A stretch of 5,830 nt of DNA from Paracoccaceae bacterium (GTDB lineage: Bacteria; Pseudomonadota; Alphaproteobacteria; Rhodobacterales; Rhodobacteraceae): the NCBI GenBank assembly GCA_023260935.1, contig JALQTL010000354.1, positions 1 through 5,830 of the forward strand, in the 5' to 3' direction. Shown piece by piece: positions 1-5,830 of this stretch; within the stretch, counting starts at the first letter, position 1; every line of letters starts with the position of its first letter. Both the position numbers and the translations under genes were made by a program. The notes under the pieces were generated by a model that was given only the letters and a program-made list of their open reading frames with translations, was not told the DNA's origin and ran no database searches.

Positions 1-133
1 AATGCGTCACTATGAAATCATGGGTAATTATTGCTTACCATATTTCGTTGGTTTAGACCAATGTCCTCAAAACACTCTTTTCAATTTTCCAAAAAAATTA
101 ATCATTGAAGGTACTGAATTAGCTCAAAATTTC
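1..133 (+). other. AT-rich foreign segment, probable fragment of an unrelated coding sequence
   Basis: This stretch is about 31% G+C, while everything after it is strongly GC-rich, and the change occurs within a few bases. It is open only in the frame starting at base 2; the other two forward frames meet stops within 60 bases. Four of its 44 codons are the leucine codon TTA (35, 53, 98, 119), a codon absent from 215 to 2383. The 44 residues look like a real protein interior: HYEIMGNYCLPYF, then GLDQCPQNT, then FPKKLI. This faintly recalls glycosyltransferase-like proteins of AT-rich organisms or large viruses, where a YEIM..G..PYF block precedes a CP.NT..FPK.LI block. That family guess is from memory and weak. 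Nothing in it resembles the start of a saccharopine dehydrogenase, so I treat it as foreign sequence joined to the gene that follows. Confidence 0.75.
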
Positions 134-1147
134 AATGAAGAACGCGTGGGGCTGACACCCGAAGGAGCCGCGGCGCTGGTCCGGGCAGGCCTTCGCGTGA
201 CGGTGGAACGTTCATCGGTACGCGCCATTCCGATCGACGGTTATGCCGCTGCCGGCTGCGAGATTGCCGAAGAAAACCTGTGGCCCCATGCCCCGGCCGA
301 TGCCATCATCTTCGGCCTGAAGGAATTGCCCGAAGACGGCACGCCGCTTGCACACCGGCACATCATGTTCGGCCATGCCTACAAGGGCCAGCCTGCGGGC
401 CGTGTGCTGCTTCAGCGCTTCAAGGCGGGGGGCGGCACGCTTTATGATCTGGAATACCTTGTGGATGAAACCGGGCGCCGCGTGGCGGCCTTTGGCTATT
501 GGGCAGGATATGCGGGTGCCGCAATCAGTCTGAAGGCCTGGGCCGCGCAGCAACGCGGTGAATTGATCGGGCCGGTGGCGAAATACCCCGGCAAGCAGGC
601 GCTTCTGGATGATCTGGGGGCGGAAATGGCAGGGCTTGCCCGCCCGCGTGCCATTGTCATCGGGGCGCTGGGCCGCGTGGGAACGGGGGCAAGCGACCTG
701 TGCGCCGCGATGGGTGTCGAGGTGACGAAATGGGACATCGCCGAAACCGCCAGCGGCGGCCCTTTTCCCGAGGTTCTGGCGCATGAGGTGTTTCTGAACG
801 CCATCCTTGCCCGTCCCGGTTGCCCTGTCTTCGTGCCGGCATCCGCGCTGCACGCCCCGCGCAAGCTGACCGTGATCGGCGATATCGCCTGTGATCCGAC
901 CTCGGATTTCTCGCCCATCAAGGTCTATGACCGGGCTACGGACTGGGCGGCCCCGGCGCTGCGGGTGGCGGAAAATCCGCCGTTGGATGTGATGGCGATC
1001 GACAACCTGCCTTCGCTTCTGCCGGTGGAAAGCAGCGAGGATTATGCCGCCCAGCTGCTGCCCAGCCTGCTGACCCTGACCGATCTGGAACAGGGCGTCT
1101 GGGCGCGGGCGCGGGCAGATTTTGACCGGCATGTCGCGGCCGTTTAG
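2..1147 (+). CDS. lys1: Saccharopine dehydrogenase (NAD+, L-lysine-forming), Lys1 type; native 5' end replaced
   Basis: The enzyme interconverts saccharopine + NAD+ with lysine + 2-oxoglutarate + NADH in the cytoplasm. Numbering from the ATG at base 2, the sequence from N45 onward aligns closely with remembered yeast Lys1. NEERVGLTP is at 45-53. LKELP holds K107, matching yeast catalytic K77, and FGHAYK holds H125, matching H96. GTLYDLEYL is at 145-153, RRVAAFGYWAGYAGAA at 159-174, the glycine-rich nucleotide-binding loop GALGRVGTGA at 221-230, SGGPF at 251-255 and IDNLPSLLP at 333-341. Residues 1-44 come from the AT-rich segment and do not belong to the family. They replace the usual LRAE-containing start, including the position of yeast K13. 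The natural gene is therefore 5'-truncated here; its own product would be about 350 residues. The true start is not in the window, and the ATG at base 2 is only an artificial start of the open frame. The Lys9-type gene follows after 84 bases and supplies the other half of the pathway. The family call is very secure from about 134 to 1147. Confidence 0.93.
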   Translation: MRHYEIMGNYCLPYFVGLDQCPQNTLFNFPKKLIIEGTELAQNFNEERVGLTPEGAAALVRAGLRVTVERSSVRAIPIDGYAAAGCEIAEENLWPHAPADAIIFGLKELPEDGTPLAHRHIMFGHAYKGQPAGRVLLQRFKAGGGTLYDLEYLVDETGRRVAAFGYWAGYAGAAISLKAWAAQQRGELIGPVAKYPGKQALLDDLGAEMAGLARPRAIVIGALGRVGTGASDLCAAMGVEVTKWDIAETASGGPFPEVLAHEVFLNAILARPGCPVFVPASALHAPRKLTVIGDIACDPTSDFSPIKVYDRATDWAAPALRVAENPPLDVMAIDNLPSLLPVESSEDYAAQLLPSLLTLTDLEQGVWARARADFDRHVAAV

Positions 1148-1155
1148 GCGAGGGG

Positions 1156-1177
1156 CAAATTCCTTCGCGGAAGTTTG
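1156..1177 (+). repeat. Short hairpin after the lys1 stop codon
   Basis: Bases 1156-1163 (CAAATTCC) pair with 1169-1177 (GGAAGTTTG) to give an 8-bp stem with one bulged G (1173) and a 5-base TTCGC loop. It begins eight bases after the TAG. A short T run (1184-1187) lies six bases further on. That is too far and too short for a convincing intrinsic terminator, and the downstream gene is probably in the same transcript. It could be an RNA-stabilising or attenuating structure, or chance. Confidence 0.35.
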
Positions 1178-1195
1178 CAGGGATTTTCGGAAGTT
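1168..1195. repeat. Direct repeat CGGAAGTT, two copies 20 bases apart
   Basis: CGGAAGTT occurs at 1168-1175 and again, exactly, at 1188-1195. The start-to-start spacing of 20 bases is close to two DNA helical turns. The first copy forms the right arm of the 1156-1177 hairpin. Direct repeats phased this way in a gap can be regulator-binding sites, but no regulator gene is present here and two 8-base copies could be coincidence. Confidence 0.25.
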
Positions 1196-1224
1196 CCTGC
1201 CACCAGAGGGGGCAGGCAAGGGAG
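1196..1224 (+). promoter_or_regulatory. GC hairpin and ribosome-binding site ahead of the Lys9-type gene
   Basis: CCTGCC (1196-1201) can pair with GGCAGG (1211-1216) around a 9-base loop. Three bases later comes AGGGAG (1219-1224), a good Shine-Dalgarno sequence. It sits seven bases before the ATG at 1232 but only one base before the ATG at 1226, so it decides in favour of 1232. The hairpin lies immediately upstream of the ribosome-binding site and leaves it exposed. Whether the hairpin has a role is not shown. Confidence 0.5.
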
Positions 1225-1231
1225 AATGGAC

Positions 1232-2383
1232 ATGACAATTCACTGGTGTGGAACAGGGCTTTCCTCTGTGCCGGGTCTGCGGCGCCTGATTGAAGGCGGG
1301 CACAAGGTCGTGGTCTGGAACCGCACGGTTGAAAAGGCGCAAAAGGTGGTGGGCGATCTGGCCTCTGACATCCGCGCCTATACGCTTCAGGATTTGACCG
1401 CGGCACTTCAACCGGGCGATGTGGCGGTTTCTATGCTGCCCGCAGATCAGCATGTGGCCATTGCCCGGGCCTGTCTGGACAGGGGCGCGCATTTCGTTTC
1501 GTCCAGCTATATCGCGCCCGAGATGCGTGATCTGGACGCGGCCTTTCGCGAAAAGGGGCTGGTCAGCCTGAACGAGATCGGGCTGGACCCGGGCATCGAT
1601 CACCTGATGGCGCATGATCTGGTGGCACGTTATCGCGCGTCGACGGCCTATCACCCTGACAATGTGCTGTCCTTCACCAGCTATTGCGGCGGGGTGCCGA
1701 AACTGGCCAACGCGTTCCGTTACAAGTTCAGCTGGGCCCCGGTGGGCGTGCTGAAGGCGCTGAAATCGCCGTCCCGGTCGCTGAAGAACTTCAGCGAGCT
1801 TCGGGTCAGCCGGCCCTGGGATGCAATCACCACCTATGATGCGCCGCTGCCGGTGCCCGAAAGCTTCGAGGTTTATCCAAACCGCGATTCCTATCCCTTT
1901 CTTCAGGATTACCGCTTTGATCCGGACTGGAAGGTGCGCGATTTCGTCCGTGGCACGATCCGCCTGAACGGTTGGGCCGAGGCTTGGGCAGACATCTTCC
2001 GCACGGTCGAAGGGCTGGAGGGCAAACCCGCCGCCGAGGTGGATGCAACCCTGACGAAGATCGCGACCGATCTGTTGAAGGAAAATTCCTATGCACCGGG
2101 CGAACCTGACCGGGTGGTGCTGTTCGTCAGCCTGAAGGCGGAACGGGGCGGGGTGCCGGTGTTCCATGAAACCTGGGCGATGGATGCCTGGGGCGATGCG
2201 CGCGGTTCGGCCATGTCGCGGCTGGTGTCGATGCCGGTGTCGATGGGGATCGAGGCGGTTCTGGCGCGCGAGGTGCCCGCCGGCGTGCATCCGGCCCCGC
2301 ATGACCCGCGCCTTGTCCAGCGCTGGCTGGCCGAGGTCGAACGGCTGGCGCAATATCTGGCGCGCGTCGATCATCTGGCCTGA
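1232..2383 (+). CDS. lys9: Saccharopine dehydrogenase (L-glutamate-forming) / saccharopine reductase, Lys9 type
   Basis: The enzyme interconverts saccharopine with glutamate + 2-aminoadipate 6-semialdehyde using a nicotinamide cofactor in the cytoplasm. The product is 383 residues from the ATG at 1232, chosen because AGGGAG lies seven bases upstream; the in-frame ATG at 1226 almost touches that site. The protein opens with an atypical dinucleotide-binding turn (WCGTGLSSVPG, 5-15) and a VVWNRT strand end (27-32). It then shows the blocks that define Lys9: SSYIAPEMRDL (91-101), NEIGLDPGIDHL (114-125), SYCGG (150-154), YKFSW (164-168), YPNRDS (215-220) and VRGT (239-242). It is shorter than yeast Lys9 (about 446 residues), with the loss in the C-terminal half. 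NEIGLDPGIDHL argues against the related carboxynorspermidine dehydrogenase, which carries a GAGFDPGV-type block. It follows the Lys1-type gene, so both saccharopine reactions are encoded together. Lysine catabolism is inferred as the direction, since the sequence itself does not show it. Confidence 0.93.
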   Translation: MTIHWCGTGLSSVPGLRRLIEGGHKVVVWNRTVEKAQKVVGDLASDIRAYTLQDLTAALQPGDVAVSMLPADQHVAIARACLDRGAHFVSSSYIAPEMRDLDAAFREKGLVSLNEIGLDPGIDHLMAHDLVARYRASTAYHPDNVLSFTSYCGGVPKLANAFRYKFSWAPVGVLKALKSPSRSLKNFSELRVSRPWDAITTYDAPLPVPESFEVYPNRDSYPFLQDYRFDPDWKVRDFVRGTIRLNGWAEAWADIFRTVEGLEGKPAAEVDATLTKIATDLLKENSYAPGEPDRVVLFVSLKAERGGVPVFHETWAMDAWGDARGSAMSRLVSMPVSMGIEAVLAREVPAGVHPAPHDPRLVQRWLAEVERLAQYLARVDHLA

Positions 2384-2398
2384 TCCTGCCATCAACGG

Positions 2399-2428
2399 GT
2401 GACAGCCCGGCCGCTTTCCGTCTAGACT
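2399..2428 (+). promoter_or_regulatory. Candidate sigma-70 promoter for the heparinase-like gene and purH
   Basis: GTGACA (2399-2404) resembles a -35 box (5 of 6 to TTGACA). TAGACT (2423-2428), 18 bases further on, resembles a -10 box (4 of 6 to TATAAT). Transcription would start around 2435, about 55 bases before the ATG at 2489. The -10 region overlaps a perfect 8-base palindrome, GTCTAGAC (2420-2427). The match is reasonable for a GC-rich alphaproteobacterium but rests on reading by eye only. Confidence 0.45.
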
Positions 2429-2464
2429 GCTGCCCGAAAAGAACCGGGAATCCGGTCGGGCAGC
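2429..2464. repeat. Perfect 9-bp inverted repeat with a nested CCGG stem in the leader of the heparinase-like gene
   Basis: GCTGCCCGA (2429-2437) and TCGGGCAGC (2456-2464) are exact inverse complements. Inside them CCGG (2444-2447) pairs with CCGG (2452-2455) across a GAAT loop, leaving an unpaired AAAGAA on the left side. No T run follows on either strand, so it is not an ordinary intrinsic terminator. It lies right behind the candidate -10 box and could be an operator, a structured 5' leader or a transcript-end structure for the upstream gene. Confidence 0.55.
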
Positions 2465-2488
2465 CCAACAGCGCGGAACAGGCGACAC

Positions 2489-4213
2489 ATGGTATTTCGG
2501 GTCTCGGGCGCAAGCGGGGGATGGCGGTCACGCATCGCTGTCTGGCGTGCGTCGCGCGGGCCTTCTGCACAGGGCTTCACCTTTTCGCCCGAACCGCGGT
2601 CCATCGGCATGGTGGCGCGCGGACGGCAGTTGATGGCCGGGAACTACCTTTTTGCGGGCCAACTGGTCGAGGCACCGGGCCACGGGCTGTGGGAAATCAC
2701 CCCGCCCGACATCGACTTTGCCGCCGAAGCGCAGGGCTTTGTCTGGCTGGATGATCTGGCCGCCCTTGGCAACCCTGCCGCCCGGGAAAAAGCGCAGGAC
2801 TGGACGCAGGACTGGATCGCCCGCTTTGGGCGGGGCAAGGGCGCGGGTTGGTCGCCCGATCTGACCGGGCGCCGGGTGATCCGCTGGATCCATCACGCCA
2901 TCTTCCTTCTGAATGGCGCCAGCCGCGAGGCCAATGAGGCCTATTACGACATGCTGACCGTGCAGACCCGCTATCTGGCGCGGCACTGGCCATCGGCCGC
3001 CCCGGGGCTGCCCCGGTTCGAGGCGCTGACGGGGCTGATCTATGCCGGGCTGTCGCTGATCGGGATGGAAGCGATGATCGACCCCGCGGTGCAGGCCTTG
3101 GCAATCGAGGCCGGGCGCGAGATCGATGCCGATGGCGGCATTGCCACCCGCAACCCCGAGGAATTGCTGGAAGTGTTCACGCTGCTGAACTGGGCCGCGC
3201 TGGCACTTGCCGAATCGGGGCGCACCGTGCCCGAGGCGCAATCTGCCGCGATGGAACGCATCGCGCCCACCCTGCGCAGCCTGCGCCACGCCGACGGCGG
3301 GCTGGCGCGGTTTCATGGCGGCGGGCGCGGGCTGGAAGGCCGGCTTGACATGGCCTTGGCCATCACGGCCAGCAAGGCCCGGCCCGACCGCAAGCCCGCG
3401 ATGGGTTTCGTGCGTCTTTCGGGGGGGCGAACCACCCTGATCATGGATGCCGCCGATCCTCCCGGCGGGCGCGAAGGCCGGTCAGCCCATGCCTCGACAC
3501 TGGCGTTCGAGGTGACATCCGGCCGTCGCCCGCTGATCGTGAACTGCGGATCGGGGGCGCCTTTCGGCACCGAATGGCGGCGGGCGGGGCGGGCCACGCC
3601 ATCCCATTCGACGCTGGCGATCGAAGGGGTTTCTTCTTCGCGCTTTGGTCAGGGGCCGGGGGATGTGCTGACGGAACGCGCCCATGTGCTGACCTTGCGG
3701 CAACTGGATACCGAACGCGGGCACGGGGTTCATGCCGCCCATGACGGCTGGGCGCGCACCCATGGGCTGACCCATGCCCGCGATCTGGCGATTTCATCTG
3801 ACGGCCGCCACATCGCGGGCGAGGATGTGCTGATTGCCCTGAACCCCAAGGGCCGCGACCGTTTTGCCGAGGTGCTGGATGCCAGCAACCTGAAGGGGGT
3901 GCCTTTCACCATCCGCTTCCATCTGCACCCCGATACGGATTCGACCGTGGACATGGGCGGGGCCGCCGTTTCGGTGGCACTGAAATCGGGAGAGATATGG
4001 GTTTTCCGCTTTGACGGGTTGGCCCGGCTGTCGCTGGAACCCTCGGTTTATCTGGAACGTGGCCGCCTGCGCCCGCGTGCGACAAAACAGATCATCCTTT
4101 CGGGCCACGCGCAGGAGATTGAGACGCGTATCGGCTGGACCTTGGCGAAGGCACAGGATACTCCCACCGCCATTCGCGATCTGGACCGGGAAGAACTGCC
4201 GGTCCCGCTTTGA
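2489..4213 (+). CDS. Heparinase II/III family protein, substrate unknown
   Basis: The 574-residue product has the two-part build of the heparinase II/III family. An alpha-helical N-terminal half contains RWIHHAIFLL (132-141) and HADGGLARFHGGG (267-279). The C-terminal beta-sandwich half contains HASTLAFEV (334-342), a glycine-rich PLIVNCGSGAPFG (348-360) and ATPSHSTL (369-376). H373 sits where the family's catalytic histidine in the AHNT-type block is expected, and FHLHPD is at 477-482. Known members cleave uronic-acid polysaccharides by beta-elimination, but alphaproteobacterial members of this type have no substrate that I know of. The first 30 residues are polar and arginine-rich, with no hydrophobic stretch, so I see no signal peptide or membrane anchor. 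The start at 2489 is the furthest upstream possible (in-frame TAG at 2423) and has AGG at 2480-2482; family similarity begins near EPRSIG (35-40). purH follows after 29 bases, which suggests co-transcription. A non-catalytic or cell-envelope-related role remains possible. Confidence 0.88.
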   Translation: MVFRVSGASGGWRSRIAVWRASRGPSAQGFTFSPEPRSIGMVARGRQLMAGNYLFAGQLVEAPGHGLWEITPPDIDFAAEAQGFVWLDDLAALGNPAAREKAQDWTQDWIARFGRGKGAGWSPDLTGRRVIRWIHHAIFLLNGASREANEAYYDMLTVQTRYLARHWPSAAPGLPRFEALTGLIYAGLSLIGMEAMIDPAVQALAIEAGREIDADGGIATRNPEELLEVFTLLNWAALALAESGRTVPEAQSAAMERIAPTLRSLRHADGGLARFHGGGRGLEGRLDMALAITASKARPDRKPAMGFVRLSGGRTTLIMDAADPPGGREGRSAHASTLAFEVTSGRRPLIVNCGSGAPFGTEWRRAGRATPSHSTLAIEGVSSSRFGQGPGDVLTERAHVLTLRQLDTERGHGVHAAHDGWARTHGLTHARDLAISSDGRHIAGEDVLIALNPKGRDRFAEVLDASNLKGVPFTIRFHLHPDTDSTVDMGGAAVSVALKSGEIWVFRFDGLARLSLEPSVYLERGRLRPRATKQIILSGHAQEIETRIGWTLAKAQDTPTAIRDLDREELPVPL

Positions 4214-4230
4214 CCCCGCTGCTTTTGACC

Positions 4231-4235
4231 AAGGG
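4231..4235 (+). promoter_or_regulatory. Ribosome-binding site of purH
   Basis: AAGGG lies seven bases before the ATG at 4243, in the 29-base gap after the heparinase-like gene. It supports 4243 as the start and translation from a shared transcript. No terminator-like structure separates the two genes. Confidence 0.6.
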
Positions 4236-4242
4236 TGTGCCC

Positions 4243-5830
4243 ATGACCGACCTCGTCACCCCGCGCCGCGCGCTGATCTCTGTCTCGGACAAGTCCGGCC
4301 TGCTGGACCTTGCCCGTGCGCTTCATGCCCAGGGGGTCGAACTGATCTCGACCGGGGGCACCTCCGGGATGCTGCGCACCGCGGGCCTGCCGGTGCGGGA
4401 TGTGTCGGATGTGACCGGCTTCCCCGAGATGATGGATGGTCGGGTCAAGACGCTGCACCCCAAGGTGCATGGCGGCCTTCTGGCGCTGCGTGACAATGCC
4501 GACCATCTGGCAGCGATGGATGCCCACGGGATCGGGCAGATCGATATTCTGGTGGTGAACCTTTATCCGTTCGAGGAAACCGTGGCCAAGGGCGCCGACT
4601 ATGCGACCTGTATCGAAAACATCGATATCGGTGGGCCGGCGATGATCCGCGCAGCGGCAAAGAACCATGGTTTCGTCGCCGTGCTGACCGATCCGGCGGA
4701 TTACGCCGAACTTCTTGCCCAGATGGAGGCGCATGAAGGCGCCACCACGCTGGCCTTCCGCCAGAAGCTTGCGCTGACAGCCTACAGCCGCACGGCGGCC
4801 TATGACACCGCCGTCAGCACTTGGCTTGCCGCCCAGATCGGGGAAAAGACGCCGCGCTACCGGTCCTTTGCGGGCAAGCTGGCGCAGGGGCTGCGCTATG
4901 GCGAAAACCCGCATCAGGGGGCGGCTTTCTATACCGATGGGTCGCGCCGCGAAGGGGTGGCCACGGCCCGGCAGTGGCAGGGCAAGGAACTTTCCTACAA
5001 CAACATCAACGACACCGACGCCGCCTTTGAACTGGTCAGCGAATTTGATCCCAAGGACGGTCCGGCCTGTGCCATCATCAAGCATGCCAATCCCTGCGGC
5101 GTGGGGCGGGCGGCCAGCCTGAAGGACGCCTACCTGCGTGCCTATCACTGCGATCAGACCAGCGCATTTGGCGGCATCGTGGCCCTGAATCAGCCGCTGG
5201 ATGCCGAAACAGCCGAAGAAATTACGCGCATCTTCACCGAAGTGGTCATCGCCCCAGGTGCCAGCGACGCGGCGAAAGAGATCTTTGCAGCGAAAAAGAA
5301 CCTTCGCCTGCTGACGACGGCAGGGCTTGCCGATCCGCGCGCGGCGGGCCTTGCCTTCCGGCAGGTTTCGGGCGGCTTTCTGGTTCAGGACCGCGACAAT
5401 GGCGCCCTTGTCCCGGCCGATCTGAAGGTTGTCACCAAACGCGCGCCGACCAAGGCCGAGATGGATGATCTGCTGTTCGCATGGACGGTGGCCAAGCATG
5501 TGAAGTCGAACGCCATCATCTATGTCAAGGACGGTGCAACCGTGGGCGTTGGTGCCGGTCAGATGAGCCGGGTGGACAGCACGCGCATTGCCGCCCGCAA
5601 GGCGCAGGACATGGCCGATGTGATGGGCCTGCCCGCGCCGCTGACCATCGGGTCGGTGGTGGCATCGGATGCCTTCTTTCCTTTCCCTGACGGGTTGCTG
5701 ACGGCAGCCGAAGCCGGGGCGACGGCGGTGATCCAGCCCGGTGGCAGCATGAATGACGACAAGGTCATCGCTGCTGCCGATGAAGCGGGGTTGGCGATGG
5801 TCTTTACCGGCATGCGCCACTTCCGGCACT
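4243..5830 (+). CDS. purH: Bifunctional AICAR formyltransferase / IMP cyclohydrolase PurH (only the stop codon incomplete)
   Basis: PurH performs the last two steps of purine synthesis. It formylates AICAR with 10-formyltetrahydrofolate and closes the ring to IMP. All 529 residues are present, the same length as E. coli PurH, ending in the family's MRHFRH; base 5830 is the T that should begin the stop codon. The N-terminal cyclohydrolase (MGS-like) domain shows RRALISVSDKSGL (8-20), STGGTS (36-41), MMDGRVKTLHPKVHGG (63-78, with conserved K69) and NLYPFE (106-111). The formyltransferase domain shows LRYGENPHQ (217-225), SYNNIND, IIKHANPCG with the catalytic K280-H281 pair, SAFGG (307-311), SDAFFPF (475-481) and PGGSMNDD (499-506). 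No frameshift or missing key residue is visible. The start fits the family N-terminus and the AAGGG at 4231. It is a housekeeping chromosomal gene, which argues against this part being a mobile island. Confidence 0.98.
   Translation, partial: MTDLVTPRRALISVSDKSGLLDLARALHAQGVELISTGGTSGMLRTAGLPVRDVSDVTGFPEMMDGRVKTLHPKVHGGLLALRDNADHLAAMDAHGIGQIDILVVNLYPFEETVAKGADYATCIENIDIGGPAMIRAAAKNHGFVAVLTDPADYAELLAQMEAHEGATTLAFRQKLALTAYSRTAAYDTAVSTWLAAQIGEKTPRYRSFAGKLAQGLRYGENPHQGAAFYTDGSRREGVATARQWQGKELSYNNINDTDAAFELVSEFDPKDGPACAIIKHANPCGVGRAASLKDAYLRAYHCDQTSAFGGIVALNQPLDAETAEEITRIFTEVVIAPGASDAAKEIFAAKKNLRLLTTAGLADPRAAGLAFRQVSGGFLVQDRDNGALVPADLKVVTKRAPTKAEMDDLLFAWTVAKHVKSNAIIYVKDGATVGVGAGQMSRVDSTRIAARKAQDMADVMGLPAPLTIGSVVASDAFFPFPDGLLTAAEAGATAVIQPGGSMNDDKVIAAADEAGLAMVFTGMRHFRH

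Noticed and set aside
1..1147. A genuine two-domain fusion protein (foreign N-terminal domain plus saccharopine dehydrogenase).
   Set aside because: Only 44 foreign residues are present, they start mid-domain, base composition changes within a few bases, and the join removes conserved N-terminal residues of the enzyme. That fits an artefact or a gene-breaking event better than a functional fusion.
1156..1187. Intrinsic terminator after lys1.
   Set aside because: The stem has a bulge and modest G+C, and the only T run is four bases long and six bases away, so termination is not supported.
1232..2383. Carboxynorspermidine dehydrogenase (polyamine synthesis) instead of saccharopine reductase.
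   Set aside because: The NEIGLDPGIDHL, YKFSW and YPNRDS blocks match Lys9. The polyamine enzyme has a different DPG-containing block, and no carboxynorspermidine decarboxylase gene is next to it.
2429..2464. Intrinsic terminator after the Lys9-type gene.
   Set aside because: The stem is strong but no T run follows in either direction, so I list it as an inverted repeat of unknown role.
212..2488. A 758-codon open frame on the minus strand across both saccharopine genes and the gap between them.
   Set aside because: Its codons lie exactly opposite those of the two + strand genes, so it stays open merely because those genes avoid TTA, CTA and TCA, as expected at high G+C. The translation is rich in Arg, His, Pro and Gln and matches no family I recognise, while the + strand frames carry clear enzyme motifs.
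2528..3316. A 262-codon minus-strand frame within the heparinase-like gene.
   Set aside because: It is also codon-aligned with the + strand gene, has low-complexity composition and shows no recognisable motif.
4048..5829. A 593-codon open frame on the minus strand opposite purH and the end of the heparinase-like gene.
   Set aside because: Its codons are aligned with those of purH on the opposite strand, so it has the same high-G+C mirror explanation. PurH is unmistakable on the + strand.

Overview
The window reads as about 5.7 kb of GC-rich alphaproteobacterial chromosome, preceded by about 133 bases of unrelated AT-rich sequence (41 G+C in bases 1-133, about 31%). The GC-rich part has strongly GC-ending codons, and its protein sequences match what I remember of Rhodobacterales (Rhodobacter/Paracoccaceae-like) proteins. 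The organism assignment rests on recall of protein families, not on a search.

Layout, all on the + strand: (1) bases 1 to about 133, an AT-rich coding-like segment fused in frame to (2) a Lys1-type saccharopine dehydrogenase that has lost its own first dozen or so codons; (3) an 84-base gap with small inverted and direct repeats; (4) a Lys9-type saccharopine reductase, 1232-2383; (5) a 105-base gap with a candidate sigma-70 promoter and a 9-bp perfect inverted repeat; (6) a heparinase II/III family protein without a visible signal peptide, 2489-4213; (7) purH, 4243-5830, which encodes all 529 residues and lacks only the last two bases of its stop codon at the window edge.

The two saccharopine enzymes form one functional unit. 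Between them they interconvert lysine + 2-oxoglutarate and glutamate + 2-aminoadipate semialdehyde through saccharopine. In an alphaproteobacterium, which would normally make lysine through diaminopimelate, lysine breakdown is the likelier direction. The heparinase-like gene and purH are 29 bases apart and probably co-transcribed. PurH carries out the last two steps of IMP synthesis; the partner's substrate is unknown.

I do not see a previously undescribed system. There is no mobile element, CRISPR array, toxin-antitoxin pair or RNA gene. The clearest anomaly is the abrupt composition break at about 133-143, which I read as a chimeric join (most likely assembly or amplification) and not as a biological fusion. 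The remaining open points are the palindromic leader before the heparinase-like gene and the apparently cytoplasmic location of that protein.
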